Shown here in pieces: positions 43,641 through 54,201 of a stretch of DNA of 64,000 bases. The notes under the pieces are model-generated. The model ran no database searches and had not been told where the DNA came from. It saw only the letters and a program-made list of their open reading frames with translations. The translations under genes and the position numbers were made by a program. Source of the stretch: Argyresthia goedartella (Eukaryota > Arthropoda > Insecta > Lepidoptera > Argyresthiidae); assembly GCA_949825045.1 (NCBI GenBank), contig OX463820.1, positions 10,180,501-10,244,500 on the forward strand. Direction: 5' to 3'. Each line of letters opens with the position of its first letter. Position 1 is the first letter of the stretch.

Positions 43641-45017
43641 GTACTGGCGTGGCTACGTACACCGGCTCACAAATTACAGGTGTTTGAAGGAAATCGGGTT
43701 TCTCAAATAAACGCCTCGCAGGTTAAAATCAACTGGAGACATGTTCCCAGTGATATGAACTGTGCGGATGTAGCGTCACGCGGGACGTCGGTTACTGAGC
43801 TGCTGCAGCACCAGCTGTGGTGGGGGCCGCGGTGGTTACATTGTTCACGGGAACAATGGCCTACGGATTGTACGGATTTTTTATCGGATATGCTGCCCGG
43901 TCTTAAGTCTAAGGTGGTTAATGTCGGAGTAGTAGAATCGGAATTTAATTTACTAGATAGGTATAGCTCTTATGAGACGCTATTAAATGTGACAGGTTAC
44001 TTGTTGCGGTTCGGAAAAAATTGTAAAACTCAGTCAGCCGATCGGTCACTCGGAAAAAACCTTTCTACTTTGGAACGTAGAAATACATTACTGTGTTTAA
44101 CTCGGATGGTACAATCAGAACACTTTGCGGAAGAAATCAATGCTTTAAAAACAGGCAAGATTATAAGAACTTCATGTAAACGGCTTAAGTTGTTCATTGA
44201 TAGGGATGACATAATTAGGGTCGGTGGTCGGATATCGGCTTCGGAATTACCGTATAGCTCTCGGCATCAAATCCTTTTACCAGGAAAGAGTAAATTCACG
44301 GACCTATTAGTTACACACTATCATAAGGTTTATTGCCACGTCGGGGCAAACTCGCTTGCGGCTATTCTTTCTCGGGGCTACTGGATAGTTTTGGCACGGC
44401 GTGTATGTCGTCATATCACATTCAAGTGCATTCAGTGCTTTCGGTCTAGGGCGCGACCAACGCAACCTTTCATGGCAGATTTGCCAGAGGATCGGGTAAG
44501 GGGCGTGCGTGCATTTCTCGGAACGGGAACAGACTTTTGTGGGCCGTTCTATATAAAGTCTAGCTCCCTACGGAATGTAAAGATACTAAAGTGTTATCTT
44601 TGTATTTTCGTGTGCTTAGCTACAAAGGCTGTGCATTTGGAAATAGTGGCTGACCTGTCACTAGAGGCGTTCGTGGCATGCTTCACTCGGTTTACGTCAC
44701 GTAGGGGATTGCCTTCGTTAGTCAGGTCTGATTTCGGTAGTAATTATAGTGCTGCGGATCGGTATTTAAAAGAATTGTATATATTCTTAAGGGATAATAA
44801 TTCGGAATTAGAACGTAGTCTTACGAAAAATAATATTAAGTGGTTGTTTAACGCACCGTCAAGTACAAATCACGGTGGGCTTTTCGAGACGGCAGTCAAA
44901 TCGGCAAAAACTTACGCTCGGCGCGTGCTCGGTGAAACTCGGTTAACCTTTGAAGAACTTGCTACTTTCTTTGCTAAGGTAGAAGCGGTTATGAATTATC
45001 GGCCACTCTCCACTTAG
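43617..45017 (+). pseudogene. BEL-1 RNase H end and integrase
   Basis: The frame starts with AWLRTPAHKLQVFEGNRVSQ and NWRHVPSDMNCADVASRG, the end of RNase H. Integrase follows: an H...H...C-x-x-C zinc domain (HYHKVYCHVGANSL; CIQC), then FLGTGTDFCGPF (first Asp), VRSDFGSNY (second Asp) and HGGLFETAVKSAK (Glu). The D-D-E triad is present, though the usual DNGTNF reads DFGSNY. A TAG at 45015-45017 follows MNYRPLST. Confidence 0.9.
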
Positions 45018-45423
45018 TACGGATCCAACTGATTATGAAGTATTAACCCCGGGCCACTTCTTGATCGGCCAACCGTTGGTTTCGCTTCCGGAATATCCAT
45101 ATGAAGAGGTTAAAATGACTCGGTTGTCACGGTATGAACAAATCCAAAAGATGTCTCAACATTTTTGGTGGCGATGGAGAACGGAATATCTTCATACGTT
45201 GCAACAACGGTATAAATGGACTGATCATACGGATCCACCGAAGTTGGATGATTTAGTTTTAATTAAGGAGGATAACTATCCTGCTTTACAATGGCGGCGC
45301 GGTCGGTTAGTTAAGTTATTACCCGGAAAAGACGGTGTTGTTCGGGTTGCGGAAATAAGGACTCAGAATGGGACACTTCTTCGGCCCATTTCTAAGTTGT
45401 GTCGGTTACCCTTAGAGGTATAG
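45018..45423 (+). pseudogene. BEL-1 integrase C-terminal domain
   Basis: After a frameshift the sequence continues TDYEVLTPGHFLIGQPL, then FWWRWRTEYLHTLQQRYKW and LVLIKEDNYPALQWRRGRLV. This is the DUF5641-like tail typical of BEL/Pao integrases. It ends with a TAG at 45421, just before the polypurine tract. Confidence 0.9.
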
Positions 45424-45440
45424 GAACCAAGGGGGCCTTG

Positions 45441-45454
45441 GTTAGGGGGGGGGG
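45441..45454 (+). other. BEL-1 polypurine tract
   Basis: gttaggggggggggta-type purine run directly upstream of the 3' LTR; primes plus-strand DNA synthesis. Confidence 0.8.
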
Positions 45455-45937
45455 TATGGTCGGGCGTTGTGGTTCTGATTCTTTGATGTATTGGTTTCCC
45501 TGCCTGGCCGTGTGCGCCTACGGTGGCGCTAGTGTACGCATGAGCGGACACCCTCTCTCGGTCGCCGGACTCGGAACGCGATTCATTGCGGTCCCGGAAA
45601 ATAATTCAAATTAATCGGCTTTATGGACTCTCGGACTCTGTGCTTCTGTTACAACAATTGTGCAGTGTGTATGCAACTCTCAGTGCAAGGATTGCACTGA
45701 GGATCGGCGGTTTGTGGCGCTTGGAGGGTCGCAGGTCACAGTCCACGCGGCGCCAGCACGTGGTGTCGAGGACATTTTGCTTCGCGAGGAACGGCGGATA
45801 CTAATTAAAGGCGGCAGAATATCGTGGCTAAGGTAAGGTTCCAATCCAGCATTGATCAAATCAACAACGCCTGACAATTGACATAGAACAAAACCAAAAA
45901 CGCGCTCCACTGGGTTGTCGAAGGCTTTGCGCGAGCA
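45455..45937 (+). repeat. BEL-1 3' LTR
   Basis: 483 bp, about 97-98% identical by eye to the 5' LTR at 37969-38451. The differences cluster near the 3' side. Followed by ttata (45938-45942). Confidence 0.93.
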
Positions 45938-45942
45938 TTATA

Positions 45943-48004
45943 TCTATCTTTATGTTATGCGTAATTTGGAAGATTCGGGTTCGCGACGTGAACTTGCTTA
46001 AAACTATTTGCTATTACGTATCACTCATTTCGTATCGGGCAGACATTTCCAGGGGCTGCGCTCGCACTTGTTGGCTTAGCAACGCGCTGCTGTACCTGAC
46101 CATTAGCCGGCTGATCGGTCGAGCTTTGACCTGCTTTCGCGCGGCATCTCAGCGCGCCGGGAACTCCTGTCTGGTTTGATGCTCAGTTTACTTAACCTAA
46201 TTTATTGATTGCTCTTCACTTTAAATACCGGTACCGTGTATTGTCAATATTGTCGTTGCTTGTCCTTATGAACTGTACATCACAAGGCAGTGTCAATATA
46301 TTAGAAGTTTCGGTCTTAGTAGGGGCGTATATAATTGTTACTGGAACTTGATTGATTATCTCGACTCGGACTCCTCATTATACTTATCTGAATAACAAAC
46401 GGAAATTGTTATGTAGGTACAAAGCATGTAATGATAATCCATAATGCGTAGCACTGTCGTTCGCCTATTTAAATAGCTGCGTCGACATGAGATGCGTGTT
46501 ACTGGGTTTTCAAAACTGATTAAGGTAGATCTGTAGTCGGCTAGCCGCTTAGGTAGGCATTCCCCATCCTTATATCCTGAACTAAAATTACTGTTGAGTT
46601 CTTTGTCAGTTAGCTCATCCTATAATAATCAAACTGACGGATTAGTTTATTTCCCTTCCTTTGTGTTCTAAATTTCTGTAAAATTAAGTTACATAGGTAA
46701 CACTTAGTAGTATTGCGTTAATCTACTTGGCACTTGTATTTATTAACGTTTTATAGAACTACTCTGGTTACATTTTTCTCCACCTTTCGTGAAGTTTTTT
46801 AACTATACCAAATTCTTACGAATGACAGAGCTTGCATTAGCGTTCTTAAAAACCTGCATATACTTAATTTATCTAGCCTGCTTCAATTGAAGCTATTTTT
46901 GATTGTTATTTATTACAGATAAGAATTATGCTGTCGGTTTGGTGTTGATTAAAACTTCACTACCTGGTAGCCGGAGTGCCTGTTGGCTATTTGTATTATA
47001 TATTGAATTGTAATTTATCCTCTTGTGTGATGTGGTGGTTGTGTCATATTGCAAACTTTGGCGAATAATAGGGATCTGCCCCTTTGTAGGTGGTGTGATT
47101 GCCTGAAAAGTCTTACAAGGTAGGGGATGTACATATTGTCATGGCGAATAGTAGTGGTGCCCGATGGCAAGGTAGTAGGTCACGCCGTTACGTAAGAAAG
47201 GATGGGAATATGTCTTCCAAACCCCGCGAATTAAATTATTGCTGGCCGGTTGTCTGAGTGAGACAGTTGGCCGCGAATACTTCCGAGTCACGTGGCGTTG
47301 TTGCAGTTTCATACTGCGGGAATTCTAACGAATTAATATGATTTGCATTCGGTCGAGGAATCACATCCGTAGGGAATATCAAAATAGCTCCAAGTTTGTC
47401 ATTTGACATAAGTACATGCGTCACTTAGAGTCCGTTAGGCCCTATTGTAGCATCCTGTGCCAAGCTTAGGGAAATCCTTACTCCTCATTAAAGAGAATTC
47501 AACAGATCTCGCAACTAGATGTTAATCTAGATGCGAGATCTTTCACTTAGCAACGCTGGTTGGAATTCACAGGTAGATGCGAGGTTTGGGGCATCTTCCA
47601 CTCCCCCCTTCCCCCATTTTCTTATGACAACAGCGACAGAATCTAGATTTAGGAAACTGTAACTACCTTCTTTAAGCTTATAATTATTCGATGTTTGCCT
47701 CATCCAAGGATCTTTCCAAATCTTTCTAAACATATTTTATGACCAATTACATCACCTCCATCTAAAACTATTAATTTCTTTTTCATGGATTTTCTTTACC
47801 TATTTCATGCCTCTAAAAGAATCTGGGATTGCTGAAACAAAAAATTACACAACTTAGCAAGTCCTACCACAGTAATACGATCACATTTGGCCATTACACT
47901 GAGAAATATTACTATTGAATATTTCTGCAATCAACATATGCTTAAAAGCGTTTTGCTATAAGTATAGGTTAAAATATAAAACAGAAAGGGGGGGATCTTT
48001 ACAG
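45943..48004. other. No gene recognised
   Basis: Right-hand part of the block that interrupts LINE C. It contains a GC-rich stretch (about 46040-46180) and an AT-rich remainder. Short ORFs match nothing. It ends with a purine run, agaaagggggggatc, at about 47983-47998, just before LINE C sequence resumes. That could be a polypurine tract of an unseen LTR element. Confidence 0.35.
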
Positions 48005-48470
48005 TTTGCAGGTGTCTGTTCGTTTAAGTGGAAAAATAGACCTGATACATTTCTTTTGGGCTTTAAAAGCACTATCTTTATTAACTCCGTTGCCCCAGAA
48101 TATTAAGTCTCACATTCTGCCTTGCTGGATTCCCTTATTTGTAAATGATTTAATTTCGGCAACCCATCTCGATATATATTTTATATCACTTGCTGACCGT
48201 TATGTGTTGAAATTGCTGCTCCCACTAGTCCATCTCAACAAGCAACGTTTCATAACACCCAGATTTAATAGATGGAATGCATCGGCGACCGCAAAATCTT
48301 TAACCAGATCTATAGGTAAATCTTCGAAAACTGTCTTTGCTTTATGATGATCTCTCTCATCACGAAATGAAGAATCTGAACGATAAGGCAAGTTGGTTCG
48401 AGGAAAACTCATATGACGATACTTTCGATCGTATTCTCTTATTATTGTACACTTCATATATCTGAAGTTG
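48005..48470 (-). repeat. LINE C end and segment X, second copy
   Basis: Strongly similar to 25711-26170. Minus strand includes KDSAFKAQKKCIRSIF (LINE C) and, further right, the unrecognised X frames (KTVFEDLPIDLVKDF, EYDRKYRHMSFPRTN). This continues the unit-2 order after the 12.2-kb block. Homology is then broken at about 48470 by the RT element. Confidence 0.75.
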
Positions 48471-50205
48471 AGCGTGACGTCATGTTGTGTATGGTCAACG
48501 AATTGGTCCGACCCTATATCCGTTTCTCCACCAATGTTACTCGGGTGTAAGTAACTTGTTTTTTGGCCAAAACCTGGTGGAGTCTCGGGTGGGCGCGCAA
48601 CAGGGTGACCCCTTAGGGCCACTGTTGTTTGGCTTAACGATCCACGACGTTGTAAAATCAGTAAACACCCTATCGGATATTTGGTACCTGGATGATGGCA
48701 CCATCGGGGGACCTACCGAGGTGGTCGTGGACGCATTGAAGGCTATTATCAGTGGTCTGGGGGAGTTGGGCCTTCACCTCAACTCAGAAAAATGTGAGCT
48801 ATTTGCTTGCTCTGGGAATCTGGCCCAAGATTCCAGAGCGGAGTTGGATCTTTTGATGCCAGGGGTGAAGGTCCTAACTAAAACAAGTTTTACTTTATTG
48901 GGCGCGCCCATTTTTCCGGAAGGTGTACCGGGGGTTTTAGGGGATAAGTTAAAGTCCTTGGCTGGGGCAAAACCACACCTTAAGGAGCTTTCCACTCATG
49001 TGGCTCTAACAATTCTACGGAGTTGTCTGTCCCTGCCAAGGCTAACATACACTTTGCGAACCACTCCGGTTTGGCTGTGTAGGAGGGAGGCAGATTCATA
49101 TGATAACGAGTTAATGAGTCTGTTGGAGATGATTTTAAACGTGAAAATATCTCCCTCCCAATGGGATCAAGCGGCCTTTCCAATACGGTTTGGTGGTCTC
49201 GGCGTTCGTCGCCTACAGGACACGGAGCTCCCAGCTTTCTTGGCCTCTTCGCATGGGGTGCTTGAACTAGTCACTCGCATTTTAAAGTTTAACGGTGACG
49301 GTTTTGGCATTCCTTTTGCGGACGAGGCTCTTCAGCGGTGGCGGGCCCGTTGTCCGGGGGGAGATGTTCCGGAGAAGCCCGGCGTGCAGCGCCCCTGGGA
49401 TGAGGAACTGTGCAAGGTGTCCCTTGACGGGCTGTTAGCGCAGAGCTCGGGAGCGGAACTTGCTCGTCTGTGAGCAGTCTCTCAGCCGGAGTCAGGTGCT
49501 TGGCTGCATGCGTTGCCGTCTCCGCATTTAGGAACCCTTCTGGACGACAACTCCCTGCGTGTAGCCGTGGCGCTTCGTCTGGGTTGCGATATCTGCGAAC
49601 CGCACCACTGTGTTTGCGGTGCGTCGGTAGATTCGCGGGGACGTCATGGGCTACACTATGCTAGAAGTGCAGGGAGACTCTCTCGCCACCACTCGATCAA
49701 CGACATCGTCCGGAGGGCTCTCGTCTCTGCTGACATTCCATCAGTTCTGTGGGATGCTACTTGTGTGTGCACGTTCGCGGCATCCCACATTGGCTCCACC
49801 ATGGTGACACCTGGGGCTGCAGCGGAGTCGGGGGCATGGCAGAAATGCTGATGGGGAGCTACTTGTTTGTTCCCTTGGCCGTCGAGACCACGGGTATTTG
49901 GGGTGCTCAGGGCAGGATGTTTGTCAAGGACATTGGGCGACGCTTGAGGGACCGAGGTTTTGACAATCGTTCCGGAGCGTTCCTGATCCAAAAGATCTCA
50001 CTCGCCGTGCAGCGCGGTAATGCTGCCAGTGTGATGGGTACCTTTGGGCCGGGCATGTCCTGGGGCGGTTTATTTGTTTAGTATTTAGTTTTTTATTATG
50101 TTCAGTTTTTGTGTGTGTGTAGTTTTTAATTATTTGGTAATTCTTAGCTTATTGACGACGCACTTTGCGGATTTTTGCAAAATAAAAAACAATGAAATCC
50201 CATAG
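48471..50205 (+). mobile_element. RT retroelement with nuclease-like C-terminus, copy R
   Basis: Plus-strand copy of the element at 1-2268. It holds the RT core (ORF 48487-49473), an out-of-frame post-RT region, a C-terminal domain and a 3' UTR with an A-rich end near 50205. It is inserted between segment X and the repeat segment, which are adjacent in unit 1. About 22 bases of target seem lost. It is 5' truncated (starts within RT). The RPDG part seen in copy L is deleted here near 49738, although WDATC remains. Confidence 0.8.
48487..49473 (+). pseudogene. Reverse transcriptase core of copy R
   Basis: The frame shows FFGQNLVESRVGAQQGDPLG, then IWYLDDGTIGGP (catalytic Y-x-D-D) and LGLHLNSEKCELF. 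Downstream is FLGAPIFPEG-like thumb sequence, LPRLTYTLRTTPVW, and RFGGLGVRRLQD, then a long tail ending in AELARL and a TGA. The Q-G-D-P-L-G-P motif B and LDD motif C indicate a non-LTR/retron-like RT. The tail continues in another frame after the stop ([33 protein letters not shown] with a Cys/His cluster). Family widespread in animals, exact clade not assigned. Confidence 0.85.
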
Positions 50206-51461
50206 TACCTGAAAGAATATTACATTATTAGTATAAACATTTGAAATATTTTACGTTTTCGTTAGCCACTTTAGTAGCGAAGTTCAATATGTAAGTATTT
50301 TGTGAGGGGACTCGATGGCTGATGTATGGCTCCAGAGGTCCCGGGTTTTGATTCCAAGGTAAAAGGGAAATCTTTGTACATTGGCAGTAAGTAAAGTAAA
50401 GGAGAATGATAAAAAACAAAGCCCCGACACTAATGTAATGAAATATATGTAAAATTAAGTGTACCTCTCGCATATCATGTGTTCCCAATTTTTCACACTC
50501 ATCTTGGTAACACTGCTACAAACTGGGAAAAAAGAAACAGATTGTAACACTGTTAGCAACTGGGAATGAAAATAGAATGTGATTCCCTTTTTGCCATACC
50601 CTTGAGTAACAGTGTTACAAACTTGCACAATTACCTTCCCACTTTGTCACACTATTAATCATGGATTATCTTAAGCTATAGAAAAAAGGATCGCCACGAT
50701 CAAAATGGTTTATATTTAAATATTTATACTTAAAGTCAGAAGTACAACAAATCAACTGTTATTTTTAATTCGTAACAATTTTAAAAGTAGGTAACTCCTT
50801 ATTATAAAAAACACTCCTTGAGTTATTGAAGATAACAGCAGCTGTTCGTTAATATTGAAAACAGACTGCAAATATTAGTTGGTTTCAAAGCAAATTTTTA
50901 TCAACCGTTTAAACAAAGTTTAAATTTTTATTATAATTACAATACAGATTATTTTATTATTTTAATTACGTTATTTTTAAAGAAATAACAAAATTATATT
51001 TTCATTCCGCATTTTTTGCTTTTTTGGGGTTCCATACCCGAAGGGTGCCGAACCGGACCCTATTACTAAGCCTCCGCTGTCCTCCTATCTGTCGGTCTGT
51101 TATCGGGTTCTATCTGAGGAACCGTAATAGTGGATAGATAGGTAAAAATTTCACAGAATATGTAGTTATGATGCCTCTGCAGAAACAAATGAACTACAAA
51201 AGATTTTATGAGAAAATGTACATGTTCCGCCAAGAGATCAATATTAATATTAATAATGTTATAAAGTAGGTATTTTTTATGAATGATTATCAGTCTTCTA
51301 GGTTAACATCAGTCAACTATACACATGTATAAACTTATTTATTTTAAAGACATTGGCTAGAAATAAATATGATAAGGATTTACCTATAGTTGAAATTTGT
51401 ACGAATTCCAAATAACAGTTCCTTTCTTCTATTTCAGATTTTAAGTTTATAAATACTAAAA
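50206..51461 (+). repeat. Duplicated non-coding segment, copy 2
   Basis: Matches 26211-27715 except for one fewer 218-bp unit and small indels. It contains the SINE-like head (50308-50372), one 218-bp unit (about 50395-50610) and the lepidopteran repeat (about 51012-51230). It is interrupted at 51461 by BEL-2 and continues at 58343. Confidence 0.88.
51012..51230 (+). repeat. Lepidopteran 'ggttccgtaccc' repeat, copy 4
   Basis: Contains ggggttccatacccgaaggg, cctattactaagcctccgct and gaggaaccgtaatag. Confidence 0.7.
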
Positions 51462-51466
51462 AGTAC
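51462..51466. repeat. BEL-2 target-site duplication, left
   Basis: agtac here versus tgtac at 58343-58347; four of five bases match. The paralogous empty site near 27715 reads tgagcc. Confidence 0.7.
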
Positions 51467-52000
51467 TAATTAATTCCACGCCCCAACCGACAGGGCGTGG
51501 AATCCCGGTAGGGTTGTTTTTCACCACGATTACTGACCTTTGACGCCATGGACCGGAATTCGAAAGCTCAATTCGAGGCAGGAATACGGGATGGGGACCA
51601 CCAGGGGGGTGAGGGGAGTCGAATCTTACTCTCGTCGTAGCCCGATGCTGTCGCCGTCGCTGCCGAACGCGACGAATTGGGGACCGAACCACTTCAACCT
51701 TTCACAACGCGAAACACTCACTCCGATGACGTGAATCTACTTATTTCCCGACGATTGGACGATTGTTCCGTGATGATTATTACAAATTAACACTCCGACC
51801 AGGCCCGACACCTGTGTTAGACATTTATTACAGCCAAGGCCCGAATGCCATGTGCCGACATTTTTTCCATGTGCAAAAAAGTAACCTCTAACTCGTCATC
51901 TCGTTTCTATACAAGTGACAGCTGCTAGTTCCGTTCCGATCACTCACGGTCCGAGTCGCGCAACAAAAAAAGGTGCGTTCCGAAGCATAAATATTAAACA
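51467..52000 (-). repeat. BEL-2 3' LTR
   Basis: 534 bp. On the element's strand it starts TGTTTAATATTTATG. It differs from the 5' LTR (57809-58342) at about 14 positions by eye. Confidence 0.93.
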
Positions 52001-52012
52001 GTCACCCGCCCG
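52001..52012 (-). other. BEL-2 polypurine tract (candidate)
   Basis: Minus strand GGGCGGGTGAC lies directly before the 3' LTR. Confidence 0.5.
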
Positions 52013-52031
52013 GACAGGCCCGAACCTGTCC

Positions 52032-52344
52032 CTAATCAATAGGAAGGCGAGAAAGTGTTGCGACCGCTCTCTTGAGGACCGAGTCCCCCACCTTGACTTC
52101 TGCTGATCGAGGTGTGCCATCCCGACCCGTGTACAATTTGACGATCCGTCCTCGTCTCCATCTCAATGATGGCAGGTTCGCATACTTAATCAGCACCAAA
52201 TCACCGACTTGAGGGGGGCTCCTCCGGTCAGTCCACTTAAGGCGCTGCTGCAAGATGTGCAAGTACTCAAGGGACCACCGTTTCCAAAAATCTTGAGCCA
52301 TCTGCTGCAACATCTGCCACCTAGTTAACCGACTTAACTTAACA
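52032..52344 (-). pseudogene. BEL-2 integrase C-terminal tail
   Basis: The frame includes FWKRWSLEYLHILQQRLKW, VGDLVLIKYANLPSLRWRRG and ends ATLSRLPID, matching the BEL/Pao integrase tail and the BEL-1 counterpart at 45061-45423. A frameshift near 52345 separates it from the integrase core. Confidence 0.9.
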
Positions 52345-53808
52345 TCACCGAATGGGTATTCTGGCAGGGGGTTTAAGGGGCTGACCTATCAGGAAGTGAC
52401 CCGGCGTCAACGCTTCCAAATCATTTGGATCCGAACTGAGCGGGCACAACGGACGCGAGTTTAGTGTCATTTCAATTTTACAGAACAGCGTCGCAAGCTC
52501 TTCAAAGCGTAGAGAGGTCTCACCGATGATCCTCGTCAGGTGCGACTTAGCCGATTTAACCGCAGCCTCAAAAATTCCTCCCCAATGAGGACATCCCGGC
52601 GGACTGAAAACCCATTCAATCCCTCGTCGGGAGCAAGCCGTACCGATGGCGTCCTGGTTACCGTTCAGGAATTGAGTGACCTCCTGTAGATATCGCCTGG
52701 CTCCGACAAAATTTGTGCCGTTGTCCGCACGGATTAATGTCGGGAGGCCCCTTCGTGAGACGAACCGATCTAGACATGCGATAAATGCCTCTGTAGTGAG
52801 GTCACTGACCACCTCCAAGTGGACTGCCTTCGTAGCCAAGCACACGAAGACGCACAGGTATGCCTTCACTAATCTGGCGTTCCGTAGTTGTGAAGACTTG
52901 ACCATGAATGGTCCCGCGAAATCCGTTCCGACACCCGCAAAGGGCCGGATTTCGTTAACCCTATCCGAGGGCAAATCGCCCATCTGGGGCAGCATCGTAG
53001 CCGCCTTGGCCCGATAATAAGGCAGGCACCGAAATACGATGCTACGCACTAAGCGTCTTCCCGATAGAATCCAGAACTCGCGCTGGAGAAACGCCATCAA
53101 GGCGTGGCATCCGACATGCCCATTCCGAATGTGTCGATCCTGTATCAACAGTTCGACCAACTTCCCTTTCCTAGGGAGTAACAACGGGTGGCGAGCCGCA
53201 TAAGGCAGGTTGGCATTCCGCAGCCGACCTCCTACCCTCAGCAATCCTTGCGGGTCAATAAACGGGTTGAGCCGAGCCACAGCTCCCTTCAGTTGGACGC
53301 GTCCGCGTCTCAGCATGTCCAGTTCTGACTTAAAGTGCACCGTCTGCACGTTCCGTACCAATGCGAACAACGCATGGTTCCGTTCCCGTGGTGTCAGGAC
53401 CTGTGTCCGCACCCGTTGCGCCTCAGAATTGCGACAATTCCGCGCAAATTGGAAGATCCAGGCGGTCACATTGACCAGCTTGTCGAGCGAGCTGTACCGT
53501 TCCAGCAGGCTGAACTCCTCTTCCGGCTCTGGTTGCGTCGTACAGACACCGACTGTCAAGGCGCCGTTCGCCGAGGTAACGCGTGGACTCATTGGCCAAT
53601 CCGATTCCGCTTGAGTCAACCATTTTGGACCCCACCACAAGGGATGTCCAACTAACACCGGAGCGTGACACCCATGAGACGCACAGTCTGCTGGGTTCAT
53701 TTTTCCTGGAACATGTCTCCAGATTAAGGGAACCTCCGAATTCAAAATCTGCGAAACCAGATTCGCCACAAAAATCTCCAGCTTGTGAACTGAAGCCTTC
53801 AGCCAGCA
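52345..53808 (-). pseudogene. BEL-2 integrase and end of RNase H
   Basis: The open frame begins after a TAA (53807-53809) that follows TDSQIV. It carries LKASVHKLEIF, NSEVPLIWRHVPGKMNPADC, then the integrase. Zinc domain: HIRNGHVGCHALMAFLQREF and C-L-P-Y (second Cys lost). Catalytic motifs: GVGTDFAGPF, IRADNGTNFVGA and PHWGGIFEAAVKSAKSHL, so D-D-E is complete. Integrase joins element DNA to the target. Confidence 0.92.
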
Positions 53809-54201
53809 TTACACGATCTGGCTGTCCGTCCAAGCGTAGACCGTATCTTCTAACGCTATTGACCCACGAAGAACCGTCATCGTGTGGTTAACCAGACGAG
53901 TCAGGAGAGCCGCTCCTGAAAGCTCTAATTTGGGAATGGTCAGGCGAGTGCGCAACGGCGCAACCTTGCTCTTGGCCATGACCAACCGCACATCAACCTC
54001 CCCCGAGGAGTCGACCGTACGCAGATACACCGCAGCTCCGTAGCCCTTCTCCGAGGCATCGCAAAACCCATGCAGGGTGGCGGTGTATCGTTTGTTGGGG
54101 ACCAACCTCCGTGGCAGTGAAATCCGATTGATGCCAGGGAGGGTCGAAAAGAACTTAATTCCCACTCTGAGCTCAATGACCCGCCGATCGGGTCGGCCCA
54201 T
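53809..54201 (-). pseudogene. BEL-2 RNase H domain
   Basis: Motifs HGFCDASEKGYGAAVYLRTV, VMAKSKVAPLRTRLTIPKLE and TVYAWTDSQIV. It is out of frame with the RT ORF; the frameshift lies near 54160-54190, where ADPIGGSLSSEW in one frame continues as KFFSTLPGINRISLPRRLV in the other. It ends at an in-frame TAA. Confidence 0.9.

Larger units (their letters stand above)
37969..45937 (+). mobile_element. BEL/Pao LTR retrotransposon BEL-1 (with mariner insertion)
   Basis: A complete element in outline: 5' LTR, tRNA primer site, gag, protease-RT-RNase H-integrase, polypurine tract, 3' LTR and a 5-bp target duplication. Gag-pol is one long frame in BEL elements; here it is broken by several stops, at least two frameshifts and a 1.3-kb mariner. 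LTRs differ at roughly 12 of 483 positions by eye, so insertion is not very recent. No envelope-like ORF is present. It sits in the 12.2-kb block that interrupts LINE C. Confidence 0.93.

Noticed and set aside
45399..45614. 71-codon ORF over the BEL-1 polypurine tract as an env-like gene
   Set aside because: Spans the integrase end, polypurine tract and LTR; no signal or membrane segment.
45586..45804. 72-codon ORF present twice (also 38100-38318)
   Set aside because: Lies within the BEL-1 LTRs; repeated only because LTRs are identical.
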